A stretch of 64,000 bases of DNA, from NCBI RefSeq assembly GCF_004342845.1, contig NZ_SLXB01000005.1:62001-126000 (forward strand). The letters are read 5' to 3'. The DNA comes from Prevotella heparinolytica. Its GTDB lineage: Bacteria; Bacteroidota; Bacteroidia; Bacteroidales; Bacteroidaceae. How positions within the stretch are numbered: the first letter of the stretch is position 1; every line of letters starts with the position of its first letter. Both the position numbers and the translations under genes were made by a program. Under the pieces are notes generated by a model. That model did not search any database, was not told the origin of the DNA, and was given only the letters and a program-made list of their open reading frames with translations. Below, piece after piece: positions 10,042-18,269 of the stretch.

Positions 10042-10780
10042 CCACCTTACACCGACGTTCAGCATCGTCACCGTGTGCTTCAATGCCGAAGCGGAACTGG
10101 AAGACACCATTCAGAGCGTCATTGCGCAAACCTACCGCCACGTGGAGTATATCATCGTGGACGGCGCTTCGAAGGACGGCACGCTCGCCATCATAGAACG
10201 GTATAAAGGGCGCATCGCCCGTGTGGTGAGCGAACCGGACAAGGGATTGTACGACGCCATGAACAAAGGCCTGCGTCTGGCCACGGGCGACTATGTGTGC
10301 TTCCTCAATGCCGGAGACTGCTTTCACGAAGACAGCACTTTGCAGCAGATGGCAGATAGCCTTACCAAGGCCGAACTCCCCGACGTGCTGTATGGCGAAA
10401 CGGCATTGGTGGACAAGGAAAGGCATTTTGTCCGCATGCGCCGCCTCTCTGCCCCGGAGACGCTCACATGGCGCAGTTTCAAACAAGGGATGTTGGTATG
10501 CCATCAGGCTTTCTTCGCCAGAACTGCTTTGGCCGAGCCATACGACCTGCAATATCGCTACTCGGCAGACTTCGACTGGTGCATCAGAATAATGAAGAAA
10601 GCCAAGACGTTGCACAACACGCACCTCACCCTCATAGATTATTTAGAGGAAGGGATGACCACTAAGAACCGCAGGGCATCTCTCATCGAACGCTTCCGTA
10701 TCATGGCGAAACACTATGGGATGATAAGCACGGCGGCCCACCACGCATGGTTCGTGCTGCGTGCTCTATTGAAGAAGTAA
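10031..10780 (+). CDS. GT2 family glycosyltransferase (WcaA/WcaE-like)
   Basis: About 249 aa from ATG 10031. The frame is open from 9914, but homology begins just after 10031 with TFSIVTVCFNAEAELEDTIQSV. Donor-site motifs are EYIIVDGASKDGT and YDAMNKGLRLATGDYVCFLNAGD, typical of colanic-acid WcaE-like GT2 enzymes. The C-terminal acceptor part has YSADFDWCIRIMKKA. It overlaps the GT4 gene and ends the glycan run; the next gene is convergent. Confidence 0.9.
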   Translation: MHNNHLTPTFSIVTVCFNAEAELEDTIQSVIAQTYRHVEYIIVDGASKDGTLAIIERYKGRIARVVSEPDKGLYDAMNKGLRLATGDYVCFLNAGDCFHEDSTLQQMADSLTKAELPDVLYGETALVDKERHFVRMRRLSAPETLTWRSFKQGMLVCHQAFFARTALAEPYDLQYRYSADFDWCIRIMKKAKTLHNTHLTLIDYLEEGMTTKNRRASLIERFRIMAKHYGMISTAAHHAWFVLRALLKK

Positions 10781-10794
10781 ACCGCCCCCTGCCC

Positions 10795-11493
10795 TTATCC
10801 GTTCAGCAAGGCAATCAGTTCCCTCACCCCTTCCGACGCTCCTTTCCGGATGACGTGTATCTGCCGCGCGGAGTGCGTGTCCACCGGCTTGGGGTCGATC
10901 AAGTAAACGTCCGCTTCACGGGGCACGTAATGCAGCAATCCTGCGGCCGGGTATACATTCATGGAGGTTCCGATGATGACAAACACATCGGCTTTCTCCA
11001 CATAGCCGATGGCTGTTTCTATCTCCGGCACCGCCTCACCGAACCATACGATGAACGGACGAAGCGGCGAACCGTCTCCGGCCTTGTCGCCCGGCTTCAC
11101 CTCATACTCTTCGGGTTTCAGGGTCTTCACATACCGAGGGTCGTAAGGGTCACGGCCGGAACAGACTTTTGTCAACTCACCATGCAGATGAATGACGTGA
11201 GTGCTGCCTGCGCGCTCGTGCAGATTGTCGACATTCTGCGTCACGACAGTCACATCGAAACTCTTCTCCAACTCTGCAAGCAGTCTGTGCCCCGCATTCG
11301 GCTCCACCTCCAGCAGTTGTTTACGGCGTTCGTTGTAGAAGCTTGTCACCAACTCCGGATTACGTGCATATCCTTCGGGAGTGGCCACTTGTTCCACCGG
11401 ATATTTATCCCACAGTCCGCCCGCATCGCGAAACGTGCTGATACCGCTTTCGGCGCTCATTCCTGCGCCGGATAAAACGACCATTTTTCTCAT
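10795..11493 (-). CDS. cobB: NAD-dependent protein deacylase, sirtuin class III, lacking the zinc ribbon
   Basis: 232 aa. The sirtuin signatures are GAGMSAESGISTFR (NAD site), TQNVDNLHERAG and IHLHGEL with catalytic His104. Tyr53 and Arg56 in FYNERRK match the Y-x-x-R pair that gives class III enzymes preference for succinyl or malonyl lysine. The usual four zinc Cys between LHGEL and the second Rossmann half are gone: only Cys111 remains, in a segment dominated by charged residues (SGRDPYDPRYVKTLKPEEYE). The family releases deacylated lysine, nicotinamide and O-acyl-ADP-ribose. Cytoplasmic. It is convergent with the GT2 gene (14 bp gap). Confidence 0.92.
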   Translation of the reverse strand: MRKMVVLSGAGMSAESGISTFRDAGGLWDKYPVEQVATPEGYARNPELVTSFYNERRKQLLEVEPNAGHRLLAELEKSFDVTVVTQNVDNLHERAGSTHVIHLHGELTKVCSGRDPYDPRYVKTLKPEEYEVKPGDKAGDGSPLRPFIVWFGEAVPEIETAIGYVEKADVFVIIGTSMNVYPAAGLLHYVPREADVYLIDPKPVDTHSARQIHVIRKGASEGVRELIALLNG

Positions 11494-11523
11494 AGTTTTA
11501 CTCCTCTCTTTACTAAGCCTTTA

Positions 11524-11568
11524 CAAATTTAGGTTTTTTAGTGACACGCCGCCACTTTCACAAAGATA
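11524..11568 (-). promoter_or_regulatory. Two candidate -7 elements for the sirtuin gene
   Basis: On the minus strand TAAATTTG (complement of 11524-11531) and TATCTTTG (complement of 11561-11568) both fit TAnnTTTG. They lie 30 and 67 bp upstream of the start. Neither has a clear -33 box. Confidence 0.4.
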
Positions 11569-11723
11569 TTTAACCGGAACGCAGGATAAAACTTTAAGAG
11601 CAGCTGTCAGCCTGCTCAAAAATCGACCGGTTCTCGGTGTGCCTGCCAAAACTTGTCTCCGCGACTGATGTATTTACACGTTTCTGCTTACGGAATGTGC
11701 TTCATCCTTATTCCCGAATCTTT

Positions 11724-11807
11724 GTCCGCAGTGCGCAGATATATATCCGCAAGGCGCGAACATATATCCGCAGTGCGCGGATTTGTATCCGCAGGCCGCG
11801 TACAGAG
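11724..11807 (+). repeat. 21-bp tandem repeat tract, 4 copies
   Basis: Units begin at 11724, 11745, 11766 and 11787, a fixed period of 21 bp. Each has (A/G)TCCGCA followed by a GC-rich half. The third copy contains ATCCGC-AGTGC-GCGGAT, a perfect hairpin. The tract lies in the ~520 bp gap between the divergent sirtuin and barrel-protein genes. The heptad-like peptide read through it is a by-product of the period being divisible by three. I see no gene elsewhere in the gap. Confidence 0.75.
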
Positions 11808-12012
11808 ATTCATCTCGGCCGAGAACAAGTTTTCTGCATACACTAAACACTTTTATTCCCTGAGTATACGGAACTTTTTCTATAGATACAACAGATGCAA
11901 CACGGCAATCCATGCCGCATGTCGACATCGTCCGCCGAATATTGCTCCATCATACGCAGTATTTCGCAACAGCTGCATTTATTAAAGCAACCATCATTAA
12001 ACAAAACGACTT

Positions 12013-12681
12013 ATGAAAAGACAAAATCGCCTTACCCTCTGCCTGACGGGGATACTGCTGTTCCTTTCCGTCTCCTCGTCCGCACAAGGCAAACCTTCGG
12101 GAAGCTCCTCACTCTCCGCACACATAGGTCCCGCCCGGTACACAGGCCGGCTTATGGGAGTCACCGGCAGTGCCGACGACTACTGCAACAACCTGCGAAA
12201 AGGAGTCGGCTGGGACCTCAACTATTGGTATACAGGTCAGGCATCGTCCGAAAAAAGAGCCGTTATCGGAGCGGGATTCCTCTATCAAGGCAGTCTCTTT
12301 CAGGAAAAACAGGCGAATGGCTCGGATAAAATCCACCTCAATTATCTGGCACCGCAAGTCGGTGTATTCTTCCTCCAACCCGGCTATCAGATACAACTGT
12401 CAGCCGGCGCAGGCTACCAGTTCTATACGGACAAGAGCGTGGTCTATGATAAGCCGCGCAAGGTGTCGATGGACAAATTGGCCTGCAACTTTGCCCTTGC
12501 CGCAGAGTACTTCCTGACAAAGCAATGGGGCGTTTCGGCCCGTTGCAACTGGGTGTTGTCGCACTCGGAAAGATACTCCGTCGACTACCACGGCGAACAT
12601 TGGAAAGTAGAACACCCCGACACCGGCGAAGGGTTCTTCGGCCAGTTATCCCTGACTTTCGGTTTGAATTATCACTTCTAA
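12013..12681 (+). CDS. Exported outer-membrane beta-barrel protein, unknown function
   Basis: 222 aa with a Sec signal (LTLCLTGILLFLSVSSSAQG). The rest is made of alternating aromatic and small-residue strands (VGWDLNYWYTG, AVIGAGFLYQG, QIQLSAGAGYQFYT, FGQLSLTFGLNYHF) and ends in Phe, the usual last-strand signature of porin-like barrels inserted by the Bam complex. The length suits an 8- to 10-strand barrel. A lipoprotein gene follows after 14 bp, so the two probably act together at the outer membrane. I cannot assign a substrate. Confidence 0.75.
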   Translation: MKRQNRLTLCLTGILLFLSVSSSAQGKPSGSSSLSAHIGPARYTGRLMGVTGSADDYCNNLRKGVGWDLNYWYTGQASSEKRAVIGAGFLYQGSLFQEKQANGSDKIHLNYLAPQVGVFFLQPGYQIQLSAGAGYQFYTDKSVVYDKPRKVSMDKLACNFALAAEYFLTKQWGVSARCNWVLSHSERYSVDYHGEHWKVEHPDTGEGFFGQLSLTFGLNYHF

Positions 12682-12695
12682 AAAAACATACCATC

Positions 12696-13148
12696 ATGAT
12701 GAAAAAGCTATTATACCTGTTCATGCTACTCCTTTGCTGCGCCTGCGAGGAGAATACTTCTGTGGACCCCACCCTGATGCCGGAAGCCACCAAAACCGGC
12801 AAGAACACATTGGGCTGCCTGATAGATGGCTGGATATACACCGGAGGACGATTCGGGCTACCCAAAGCCTCCATTATCAGCGATGAGAAAGCCGGTTACT
12901 ACCTGATAAGAACCCAAGTGGACCGATTCAAGACGTTGGAATTCAAGCTCGTCAACCCGACAGCAAATGCCGAATGCACCTACATAGACGCCATCTTCGA
13001 GGGAGAGAATCTGGGAAACGGCAAAGCCTTCATAACACGCAAGGACGGAATCGTCATCAGCGGCACGTTCAGCGGAAACAAAATTACGGAAGGACGCTTC
13101 GACATCAAATACACAGAGAAGAATACGGAAGAAGACATTGCCTATTAG
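12696..13148 (+). CDS. Small lipoprotein (DUF6252-like)
   Basis: 150 aa from ATG 12696 (an in-frame extension to 12525 lies inside the preceding gene and is not credible). The signal MMKKLLYLFMLLLCCACEEN gives a lipobox with Cys 16 or 17. The mature part contains GCLIDGWIYTGGRFG and an Asp/Asn-rich beta segment ending in GTFSGNKITEGRFDIKYTE, resembling the DUF6252 family of Bacteroidetes lipoproteins. It directly follows the barrel gene and is probably co-transcribed. Function unknown. Confidence 0.75.
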   Translation: MMKKLLYLFMLLLCCACEENTSVDPTLMPEATKTGKNTLGCLIDGWIYTGGRFGLPKASIISDEKAGYYLIRTQVDRFKTLEFKLVNPTANAECTYIDAIFEGENLGNGKAFITRKDGIVISGTFSGNKITEGRFDIKYTEKNTEEDIAY

Positions 13149-13394
13149 AAATGGAATAGAAAGTGTGTCATAACGCCCAAATTGGAAGACTTACCCCCGC
13201 CACAGCCATCTGTGACTGAGGTTCTCTTCGTGAATAGAGAGTTCTGACATCCTCATGATACTCGTCTTTAGACTCCTTTTCAATGAAAGCGCTCGACAGG
13301 TAAGCTATCATTACATTTTTATCACCCACCCCACTGAATTGCCCGACCAAGACTCTAAAAACAGCCTAAACAAAAATTAAACGGGCAAAAAGCC
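13149..13394. other. Gene-free gap
   Basis: No convincing gene. A 60-codon minus-strand ORF (13168-13350) has no recognisable domain. A small hairpin (CACAG-CCAT-CTGTG, near 13200-13213) is visible. Confidence 0.4.
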
Positions 13395-13424
13395 TTGTCT
13401 TTCAAATAAAAGATGTATTTTTGC
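13395..13424 (+). promoter_or_regulatory. Promoter of the FKBP operon
   Basis: -33-like TTG (13395-13397), an 18 bp spacer and a -7 element TATTTTTGC (13416-13424) fit the Bacteroides consensus. It lies about 60 bp upstream of the chosen start at 13485, which supports that start over the upstream in-frame codon at 13413. Confidence 0.6.
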
Positions 13425-13484
13425 CCCTCGTTAATATGTTATAGGATTGAACAAACATTCATTCCGCTCTCCAACATCATTTTT

Positions 13485-14075
13485 ATGGATAAATTCAGTT
13501 ACGCCATCGGCCTCGGAATAGGCCAGAATCTTTTAAGCATGGGTGCCAAAGGCATCGCGGTAGATGACTTTGCACAAGCAATCAAGGATGTATTAGAAGG
13601 CAACCAAACGGCTATCAGCCATACAGAAGCTCGCGACATCGTGAACAAATATTTCGCAGAAATGGAGGAAAAGATGAATGCCGCCAACATTGAGCAAGGA
13701 CAACTGTTCTTGGAAGAGAACAAGAAACGTCCCGGCGTTGTCACATTGCCCAGCGGGCTTCAATACGAAGTAATCAACGAAGGAACCGTGGGACGGTATG
13801 CCAAAGCAACCGACAAAGTGGAATGTCAGTACGAGGGCACGCTGATTGACGGAACCCTCTTCGACAGTTCCATCAAACGCGGACAACCGGCCGTATTCGG
13901 CGTCAACCAAGTCATCCCCGGCTGGGTAGAAGCTCTGCAACTAATGCCCGAAGGCGCCAAATGGAAACTCTACATCCCCGGCGACCTGGCCTATGGCGCA
14001 CAAGGAGCGGGCGAGATGATTCCTCCTCACAGTACACTGATATTCGAAGTGGAACTCCTGAAAATTCTATCATAA
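13485..14075 (+). CDS. FKBP-type peptidyl-prolyl cis-trans isomerase, cytoplasmic form
   Basis: 196 aa from ATG 13485 (MDKFSYAIGLGIGQNLL). The N-terminal ~80 residues form the helical FkpA/Mip-like dimerisation domain. The C-terminal FKBP domain has VECQYEGTLIDGTLFDSS, QVIPGWVEALQLMPEGAKW and IPPHSTLIFEVELL, the residues lining the prolyl isomerase pocket. No signal peptide is present, unlike the next gene. It is the first gene of a pair of FKBP paralogues (24 bp gap). Confidence 0.93.
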   Translation: MDKFSYAIGLGIGQNLLSMGAKGIAVDDFAQAIKDVLEGNQTAISHTEARDIVNKYFAEMEEKMNAANIEQGQLFLEENKKRPGVVTLPSGLQYEVINEGTVGRYAKATDKVECQYEGTLIDGTLFDSSIKRGQPAVFGVNQVIPGWVEALQLMPEGAKWKLYIPGDLAYGAQGAGEMIPPHSTLIFEVELLKILS

Positions 14076-14099
14076 GTAAATAACAAATTAAAAAGCAAA

Positions 14100-14966
14100 A
14101 TGAAAAAAGTATCATTTCTCATGGCTCTTGCAGTAGCCGCAGGTTTGGCTTCTTGCACAGCACAAAGTCCGAAAGCTAATTTAAAAACGGATCTTGACTC
14201 ATTATCTTATGCCATCGGTATGGCACGTACGGAAGGCCTGGATCAATATCTGGCACAACAAGGCATTGACTCTACTCAGATGGCCGACTTCCTGAAAGGT
14301 TTCAACGAAGGAGCTACCAAAATCGCCAAGAAAGACGCAGCCTACATGGCCGGTCTGCAGGTAGGACAGATGGTGAGCAAACAATGGGTGGAAGGTTTCA
14401 ACCAACAAATTTTCGGCGGTGACTCCACGAAAACCATCAGCCGCGAGAACCTGCTGGCAGGTTTCGTCGCAGGTGTCGTAGGCAAGGGCGGCGCCATGGA
14501 TATGGCAAAGGCACAAGAGTACATGAACACTCAGATGGAAGCCATCAAAGAAAAAGCTACTGCCGAGAAGTATGCCGACAACAAAGCTGCCGGCGAGAAG
14601 TTCCTCGCCGAGAACAAAGGCAAAGAAGGTGTGGTAACCACTCCGAGCGGCCTGCAATACAAAATCATCAACAAAGGTAACGGCGCCATCCCTGCCGATA
14701 CCAGCAAGGTGAAAGTAAACTACAAAGGTACGCTGATTGACGGCACAGAGTTCGACAGCTCTTACAAACGCAACGAACCGGCTACTTTCCTCGCCAACCA
14801 AGTAATCAAAGGATGGACGGAAGCGCTCACAATGATGCCGGTAGGCTCAAAATGGGAACTTTATATCCCTTACAACCTTGCATACGGCTCAAGAGAAACC
14901 GGTGGTCAAATCAAACCGTTCTCTGCTCTGATATTTGAAGTGGAACTGCTGGGAATCGAAAAATAA
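14100..14966 (+). CDS. FKBP-type peptidyl-prolyl cis-trans isomerase, lipoprotein (FkpA-like)
   Basis: 288 aa. The lipoprotein signal is KVSFLMALAVAAGLASC (Cys 19). A long helical N-domain (about 30-170, with DSLSYAIGMARTEGLDQYL) is followed by a complete FKBP domain (VKVNYKGTLIDGTEFDSSYK, QVIKGWTEALTMMPVGSKW, FSALIFEVELL). It probably acts as a periplasmic folding catalyst and chaperone for envelope proteins. The same two-domain architecture as the upstream gene indicates an ancient tandem duplication with different localisation. A strong terminator follows. Confidence 0.94.
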   Translation: MKKVSFLMALAVAAGLASCTAQSPKANLKTDLDSLSYAIGMARTEGLDQYLAQQGIDSTQMADFLKGFNEGATKIAKKDAAYMAGLQVGQMVSKQWVEGFNQQIFGGDSTKTISRENLLAGFVAGVVGKGGAMDMAKAQEYMNTQMEAIKEKATAEKYADNKAAGEKFLAENKGKEGVVTTPSGLQYKIINKGNGAIPADTSKVKVNYKGTLIDGTEFDSSYKRNEPATFLANQVIKGWTEALTMMPVGSKWELYIPYNLAYGSRETGGQIKPFSALIFEVELLGIEK

Positions 14967-14982
14967 AAGATTCTGAGAAATA

Positions 14983-15016
14983 AAAAATAAGGGCGTTTTG
15001 ATACGCCCTTATTTTT
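14983..15016 (+). terminator. Rho-independent terminator of the FKBP operon
   Basis: AATAAGGGCGT and ACGCCCTTATT pair around a TTTGAT loop and run into a T-tract (TTATTTTTT). It starts 16 bp after the stop at 14966. Confidence 0.9.
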
Positions 15017-15298
15017 TATAAGACATCCCGAAAAATCAGCCCGCAAATTTGCCATATATGAACTCCAAGAATAGGTTTCTACGGCAAAAAGGAACCGGTA
15101 GATGAAGATTTGCTTAAATGATGCGATATTGTTTTGCTCATAGAACATCAGCACCACCTTCTTTAGTCTATTAATCGAACCAAATCGACCCGATTATTCC
15201 GTTTGCGACATTAGATACACGCCCCATTTTAACAACAAACTTCGGTAGCTTAGGACTTATACGTATTCATAACACCCGACGCAAAGTTGGAACTCACG

Positions 15299-16219
15299 TT
15301 ATTTATGTGCTTCGGCGAACTCTTTCGAAACGGAGTTGCAGAAACTCTTGCAAACTTCTGCCGAGAACTCAATGCCGCATCCGATGACTTTGTCCCATGT
15401 AGCTTCGCTCATGGTGTTCAAATCTTCGTGGCGCACGTCGTACTTCAGTAGTCCGTAGATGATACCGGCATTAAAGTTATCTCCAGCACCGATGGTGCTG
15501 ACAGCTTCCAGCGGTGGAATGGCATACTCCTTGGAAATACTTCCGGTGCGCAATGAAATCTGCTCCGCTCCTGCCGTACAAAGAAAATTGGAACAATAGA
15601 ATTTGATTTTGTCCTTATATATCCTGTCGGCTTCACGCAAGTTATACATATAAAAGAAGTCCTCTTGCGAGCCTCGCACGATATCGGCATACTCCAGATT
15701 CTCAATGATGGTGGGAGTCAGCTTAATAGCCTCCTCCTTATGCGAAGAACGGAAATTGGGGTCGTAATACACAATCGCCTTTTTCTTGCGTGCCCTGTCA
15801 AGAAGTTCCACCACTTTATCGCGCAACACCGGATTCAGGGCATAGTACGAACCGATAACGACAATGTCGTCCTCCTCTATTTCAGGGTAGACAATGTCAA
15901 GACGCTGTTTAGGATAATCTTTGTAGAAGATGTATTCCGCATCGCTACGGTCGTTCAGGAAAGCAAGTGATACGGGCGATTTTCCGTCGGGGAACACATT
16001 GACATGCTCCGTAGGAATATTGTTATCGCGCATAAACCCAAGAATCATGTTACCCACATGGTCGTTTCCGGTTTCGCTGATGAAACAAATGGGAACCCCT
16101 ACACGCCCCAGCGAAACAATGCCATTGAATACCGAACCACCGGGTACGGCTGCTGTGGGCTGTCCGTTACGGAAGATGATGTCCAATATGGTTTCTCCGA
16201 TACCTATTACTTTACGCAT
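15299..16219 (-). CDS. PfkB-family carbohydrate kinase (fructokinase/ribokinase type)
   Basis: 306 aa. The N-terminus (VIGIGETILDII) and AVPGGSVFNGIVSLGRVG form the substrate-side glycine motif. The C-terminal STIGAGDNFNAGIIYGLL contains the catalytic Asp of the GAGD anion-hole motif. The family transfers the ATP gamma-phosphate to a sugar hydroxyl. Its start overlaps the end of the SIS isomerase gene by 13 bp, so the pair is translated together and may act on successive sugar-phosphate steps. The actual sugar is not readable from sequence. Confidence 0.9.
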   Translation of the reverse strand: MRKVIGIGETILDIIFRNGQPTAAVPGGSVFNGIVSLGRVGVPICFISETGNDHVGNMILGFMRDNNIPTEHVNVFPDGKSPVSLAFLNDRSDAEYIFYKDYPKQRLDIVYPEIEEDDIVVIGSYYALNPVLRDKVVELLDRARKKKAIVYYDPNFRSSHKEEAIKLTPTIIENLEYADIVRGSQEDFFYMYNLREADRIYKDKIKFYCSNFLCTAGAEQISLRTGSISKEYAIPPLEAVSTIGAGDNFNAGIIYGLLKYDVRHEDLNTMSEATWDKVIGCGIEFSAEVCKSFCNSVSKEFAEAHK

Positions 16220-16812
16220 AACGATCTTGACTTTTCTCCAAGGTAACCACCGTGATGGCGTTTGGAATAATCTTCAATGGTAAATCCTGTCTTTTTCATG
16301 GTCTGCACCACCAGAATATCACCGATAACGGTCATTACAGTAGTCGAAGTGGTGGGAGTCATGCCCAGCACACATACCTCTTTGGGGCTTCCCGTGCTGA
16401 GGCATACATCAGATTCGTCTGCCAGCGGGCTATGGGGATTACCGGTGATTACTATGAACTTTAATTCCGGATTCAGATTATGCGCCAGCTGCGTCAGTTC
16501 CACAATCTCGCGAGTCTTGCCCGAGTTGGATATAAGCAGCAACAAATCATTTTCCTGCAAGATTCCGAGGTCGCCATGCTGTGCTTCGCTGGGATGCAGG
16601 AATACGGAAGGGATGCCGGTAGAGCAGAAGGTAGTGGCTATGTTCATGGCTATCTGCCCGGCCTTGCCCATACCCGAAGTCACCAGTTTCCCTTTTTTGT
16701 GGTGCACTTGTTCCACAATAAGCTCCACGGCACGTTCGTATGCGTCTGTCACGGGGATGTTCAATACGGCTTGCGCTTCTTTTTGCAAAAGCTCTTGAAT
16801 GGATTCAATCAT
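16207..16812 (-). CDS. SIS-domain sugar-phosphate isomerase (arabinose-5-phosphate isomerase-like, no CBS domains)
   Basis: 201 aa, a single SIS domain: KLVTSGMGKAGQIAMNIA, FLHPSEAQHGDLGIL, LISNSGKTREIVELTQLA and the C-terminal YSKRHHGGYLGEKS tail match KpsF/KdsD/GutQ arabinose-5-phosphate isomerases. Those enzymes feed Kdo synthesis for LPS. The two CBS domains that make the E. coli enzymes ~320 aa are absent, as in the single-domain Bacteroides form. The promoter lies 38-67 bp upstream, and the PfkB kinase overlaps the 3' end. Confidence 0.88.
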   Translation of the reverse strand: MIESIQELLQKEAQAVLNIPVTDAYERAVELIVEQVHHKKGKLVTSGMGKAGQIAMNIATTFCSTGIPSVFLHPSEAQHGDLGILQENDLLLLISNSGKTREIVELTQLAHNLNPELKFIVITGNPHSPLADESDVCLSTGSPKEVCVLGMTPTTSTTVMTVIGDILVVQTMKKTGFTIEDYSKRHHGGYLGEKSRSLCVK

Positions 16813-16849
16813 TATACCTGAAATTGTTTAATAGTTAGGTTATAGTCTA

Positions 16850-16879
16850 CAAATATCTGCAATTTTCCATAAACGACAA
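16850..16879 (-). promoter_or_regulatory. Promoter of the SIS-kinase operon
   Basis: On the minus strand, TTG (complement of 16877-16879), a 19 bp spacer and GATATTTG (complement of 16850-16857; 5 of the 6 fixed -7 positions match) form a Bacteroides-type promoter upstream of the start at 16812. The 22-bp tandem tract begins 22 bp upstream of its -33 box. Confidence 0.55.
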
Positions 16880-16901
16880 TAAGTTTCCTTTGTTTTTATT
16901 G

Positions 16902-17055
16902 CCACACCTTATCAGGCCTATTGCCACACTTTAGTAAACGCATGCCCACACTTCAGGGGAGATATTCCCACACTTCAGGAGGAGTCAGCCCACACTTCAG
17001 GAGGCATCAGCCCACACTTCAGGAGGCATCAGCCCACACTTCAAGGACAACAACC
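16902..17055 (+). repeat. 22-bp tandem repeat tract, 7 copies
   Basis: The block CCACAC recurs at 16902, 16924, 16946, 16968, 16990, 17012 and 17034, exactly 22 bp apart. The last copies are nearly identical (CCACACTTCAGGAGGCATCA) and the outer ones degenerate. There are no unique spacers, so it is not a CRISPR array. It fills the gap between the divergent SIS and WbqC genes. Confidence 0.85.
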
Positions 17056-17341
17056 CGGGAGGAAAGATAAAACGACCAACAGGCTTTTCATCCCCCTTCA
17101 CTTTCCTTTTCCAAAAGTATAATGTTGCCAGAGGAGGTATAAATAAGAACATACTACATTTTTTTGCCGAAGCCGTGCCGATGAAACATTCCTTTTTTCC
17201 TAACTTTGCGTCAACGTTACAGATAAGATGTCGCGCTTCAATGAAGAATCTGCGCCATTTGTATCATCTGCAACCCCGAAACCCTGTTGAGTATGCATGT
17301 GTGTGTTCAAGGGACAAACCTGCAAACCGTATGGGAAACAA

Positions 17342-18007
17342 ATGGAAAATCGTCAAACAGCAATTAAACAGATGCGAACGGTACTTCTTTCATCCGCCTA
17401 TCTGGCCCCAGTGGAATATTACACCAAACTGCTAACATACGACAAGGTGCTCATAGAACAGCATGACCATTACATGAAGCAGACCTATCGCAACCGATGC
17501 ACCATTGCGGCACCGGATGGCGAACTATCCCTTTCTATCCCCATCGTGAAACCGGACAGTCCTAAATGCATCATGCGCGACATACGCATTTCCGATCATG
17601 GTAACTGGAGACATCTGCATTGGAACGCCATATCATCCGCCTACAACCATACTCCTTTTTTCGAGTATTACAAAGACGACTTCCGCCCTTTCTACGAAAA
17701 GAAATATGAATTTCTTGCCGATTTCAACGAAGAGCTGTGCCACCTTGTATGTTCATTGATAGACATGCAGCCCGACATGCAACGCACCGCCGAGTATCGG
17801 ACAGAACTTACCCTTGATGAAGCAGATTTCCGCGAAGGCATCCACCCTAAGAAAGACTTCACACAAGAAAACACGGAGTTCTCCCCACATCCCTACTATC
17901 AGGTCTTTCAAGACCGGCTCGGCTTCTTGCCCAACCTCAGCATCATCGACCTACTCTTCAACATGGGGCCTGAAAGCCTGCTCGTGCTGCAGCAAAGTTG
18001 TAAATAA
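17342..18007 (+). CDS. WbqC-family protein
   Basis: About 221 aa from ATG 17342; another credible start is 17372, where family similarity begins (TVLLSSAYLAPVEYYTKLL). WbqC-like proteins occur in O-antigen loci and Bacteroidetes genomes and are thought to modify nucleotide sugars or glycans, but no activity is established. Conserved pieces visible here are QTYRNRC.IAAPDGELSLSIP, HGNWRHLHWNAISSAYNHTPFFEYY and the C-terminal NLSIIDLLFNMGPES. No signal peptide. It is divergent from the SIS-kinase pair across the 22-bp tract. Confidence 0.88.
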   Translation: MENRQTAIKQMRTVLLSSAYLAPVEYYTKLLTYDKVLIEQHDHYMKQTYRNRCTIAAPDGELSLSIPIVKPDSPKCIMRDIRISDHGNWRHLHWNAISSAYNHTPFFEYYKDDFRPFYEKKYEFLADFNEELCHLVCSLIDMQPDMQRTAEYRTELTLDEADFREGIHPKKDFTQENTEFSPHPYYQVFQDRLGFLPNLSIIDLLFNMGPESLLVLQQSCK

Positions 18008-18227
18008 AGGCTTATCTTTTCGACCAAAATTTTGAAAAGGCTGTAGAGAACCAGTGTTCCTCTGACAGAAAAGCTTCTGAGAAAGAAATGTATTGGGCAA
18101 AGAAACGATGCTGAAAAGAAGCTCGCAAGAAAAGTCAAGTGTGGTACACAAGGACAAACTACGCATCAAAGACGAGATAGAGCAAGTATTTTAACCGGCT
18201 TTTTAGTGTATCAATGTGATTAATACT

Positions 18228-18236
18228 TAATTTTGC
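18228..18236 (+). promoter_or_regulatory. -7 promoter element of the SDR gene
   Basis: TAATTTTGC, a full TAnnTTTG match, 34 bp upstream of the ATG at 18270. The preceding ~220 bp after WbqC hold no recognisable gene. Confidence 0.55.
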
Positions 18237-18269
18237 AAACAGACAAAAATTACTTTTAATAGCAAAATC

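Noticed and set aside
11637..11846. ORF with a heptad-like repeated peptide (IYIR, TYIR, ICIR)
   Set aside because: Produced by the 21-bp DNA tandem repeat, whose period is divisible by three; no start context or homology.
16902..17055. CRISPR-like array
   Set aside because: Units are contiguous 22-bp tandem copies with no unique spacers, and no cas genes are present.
18008..18200. Possible pseudogene after WbqC (Lys-rich plus frames and a 72-codon minus ORF)
   Set aside because: No frame shows a recognisable family, and stops interrupt the plus-strand readings.
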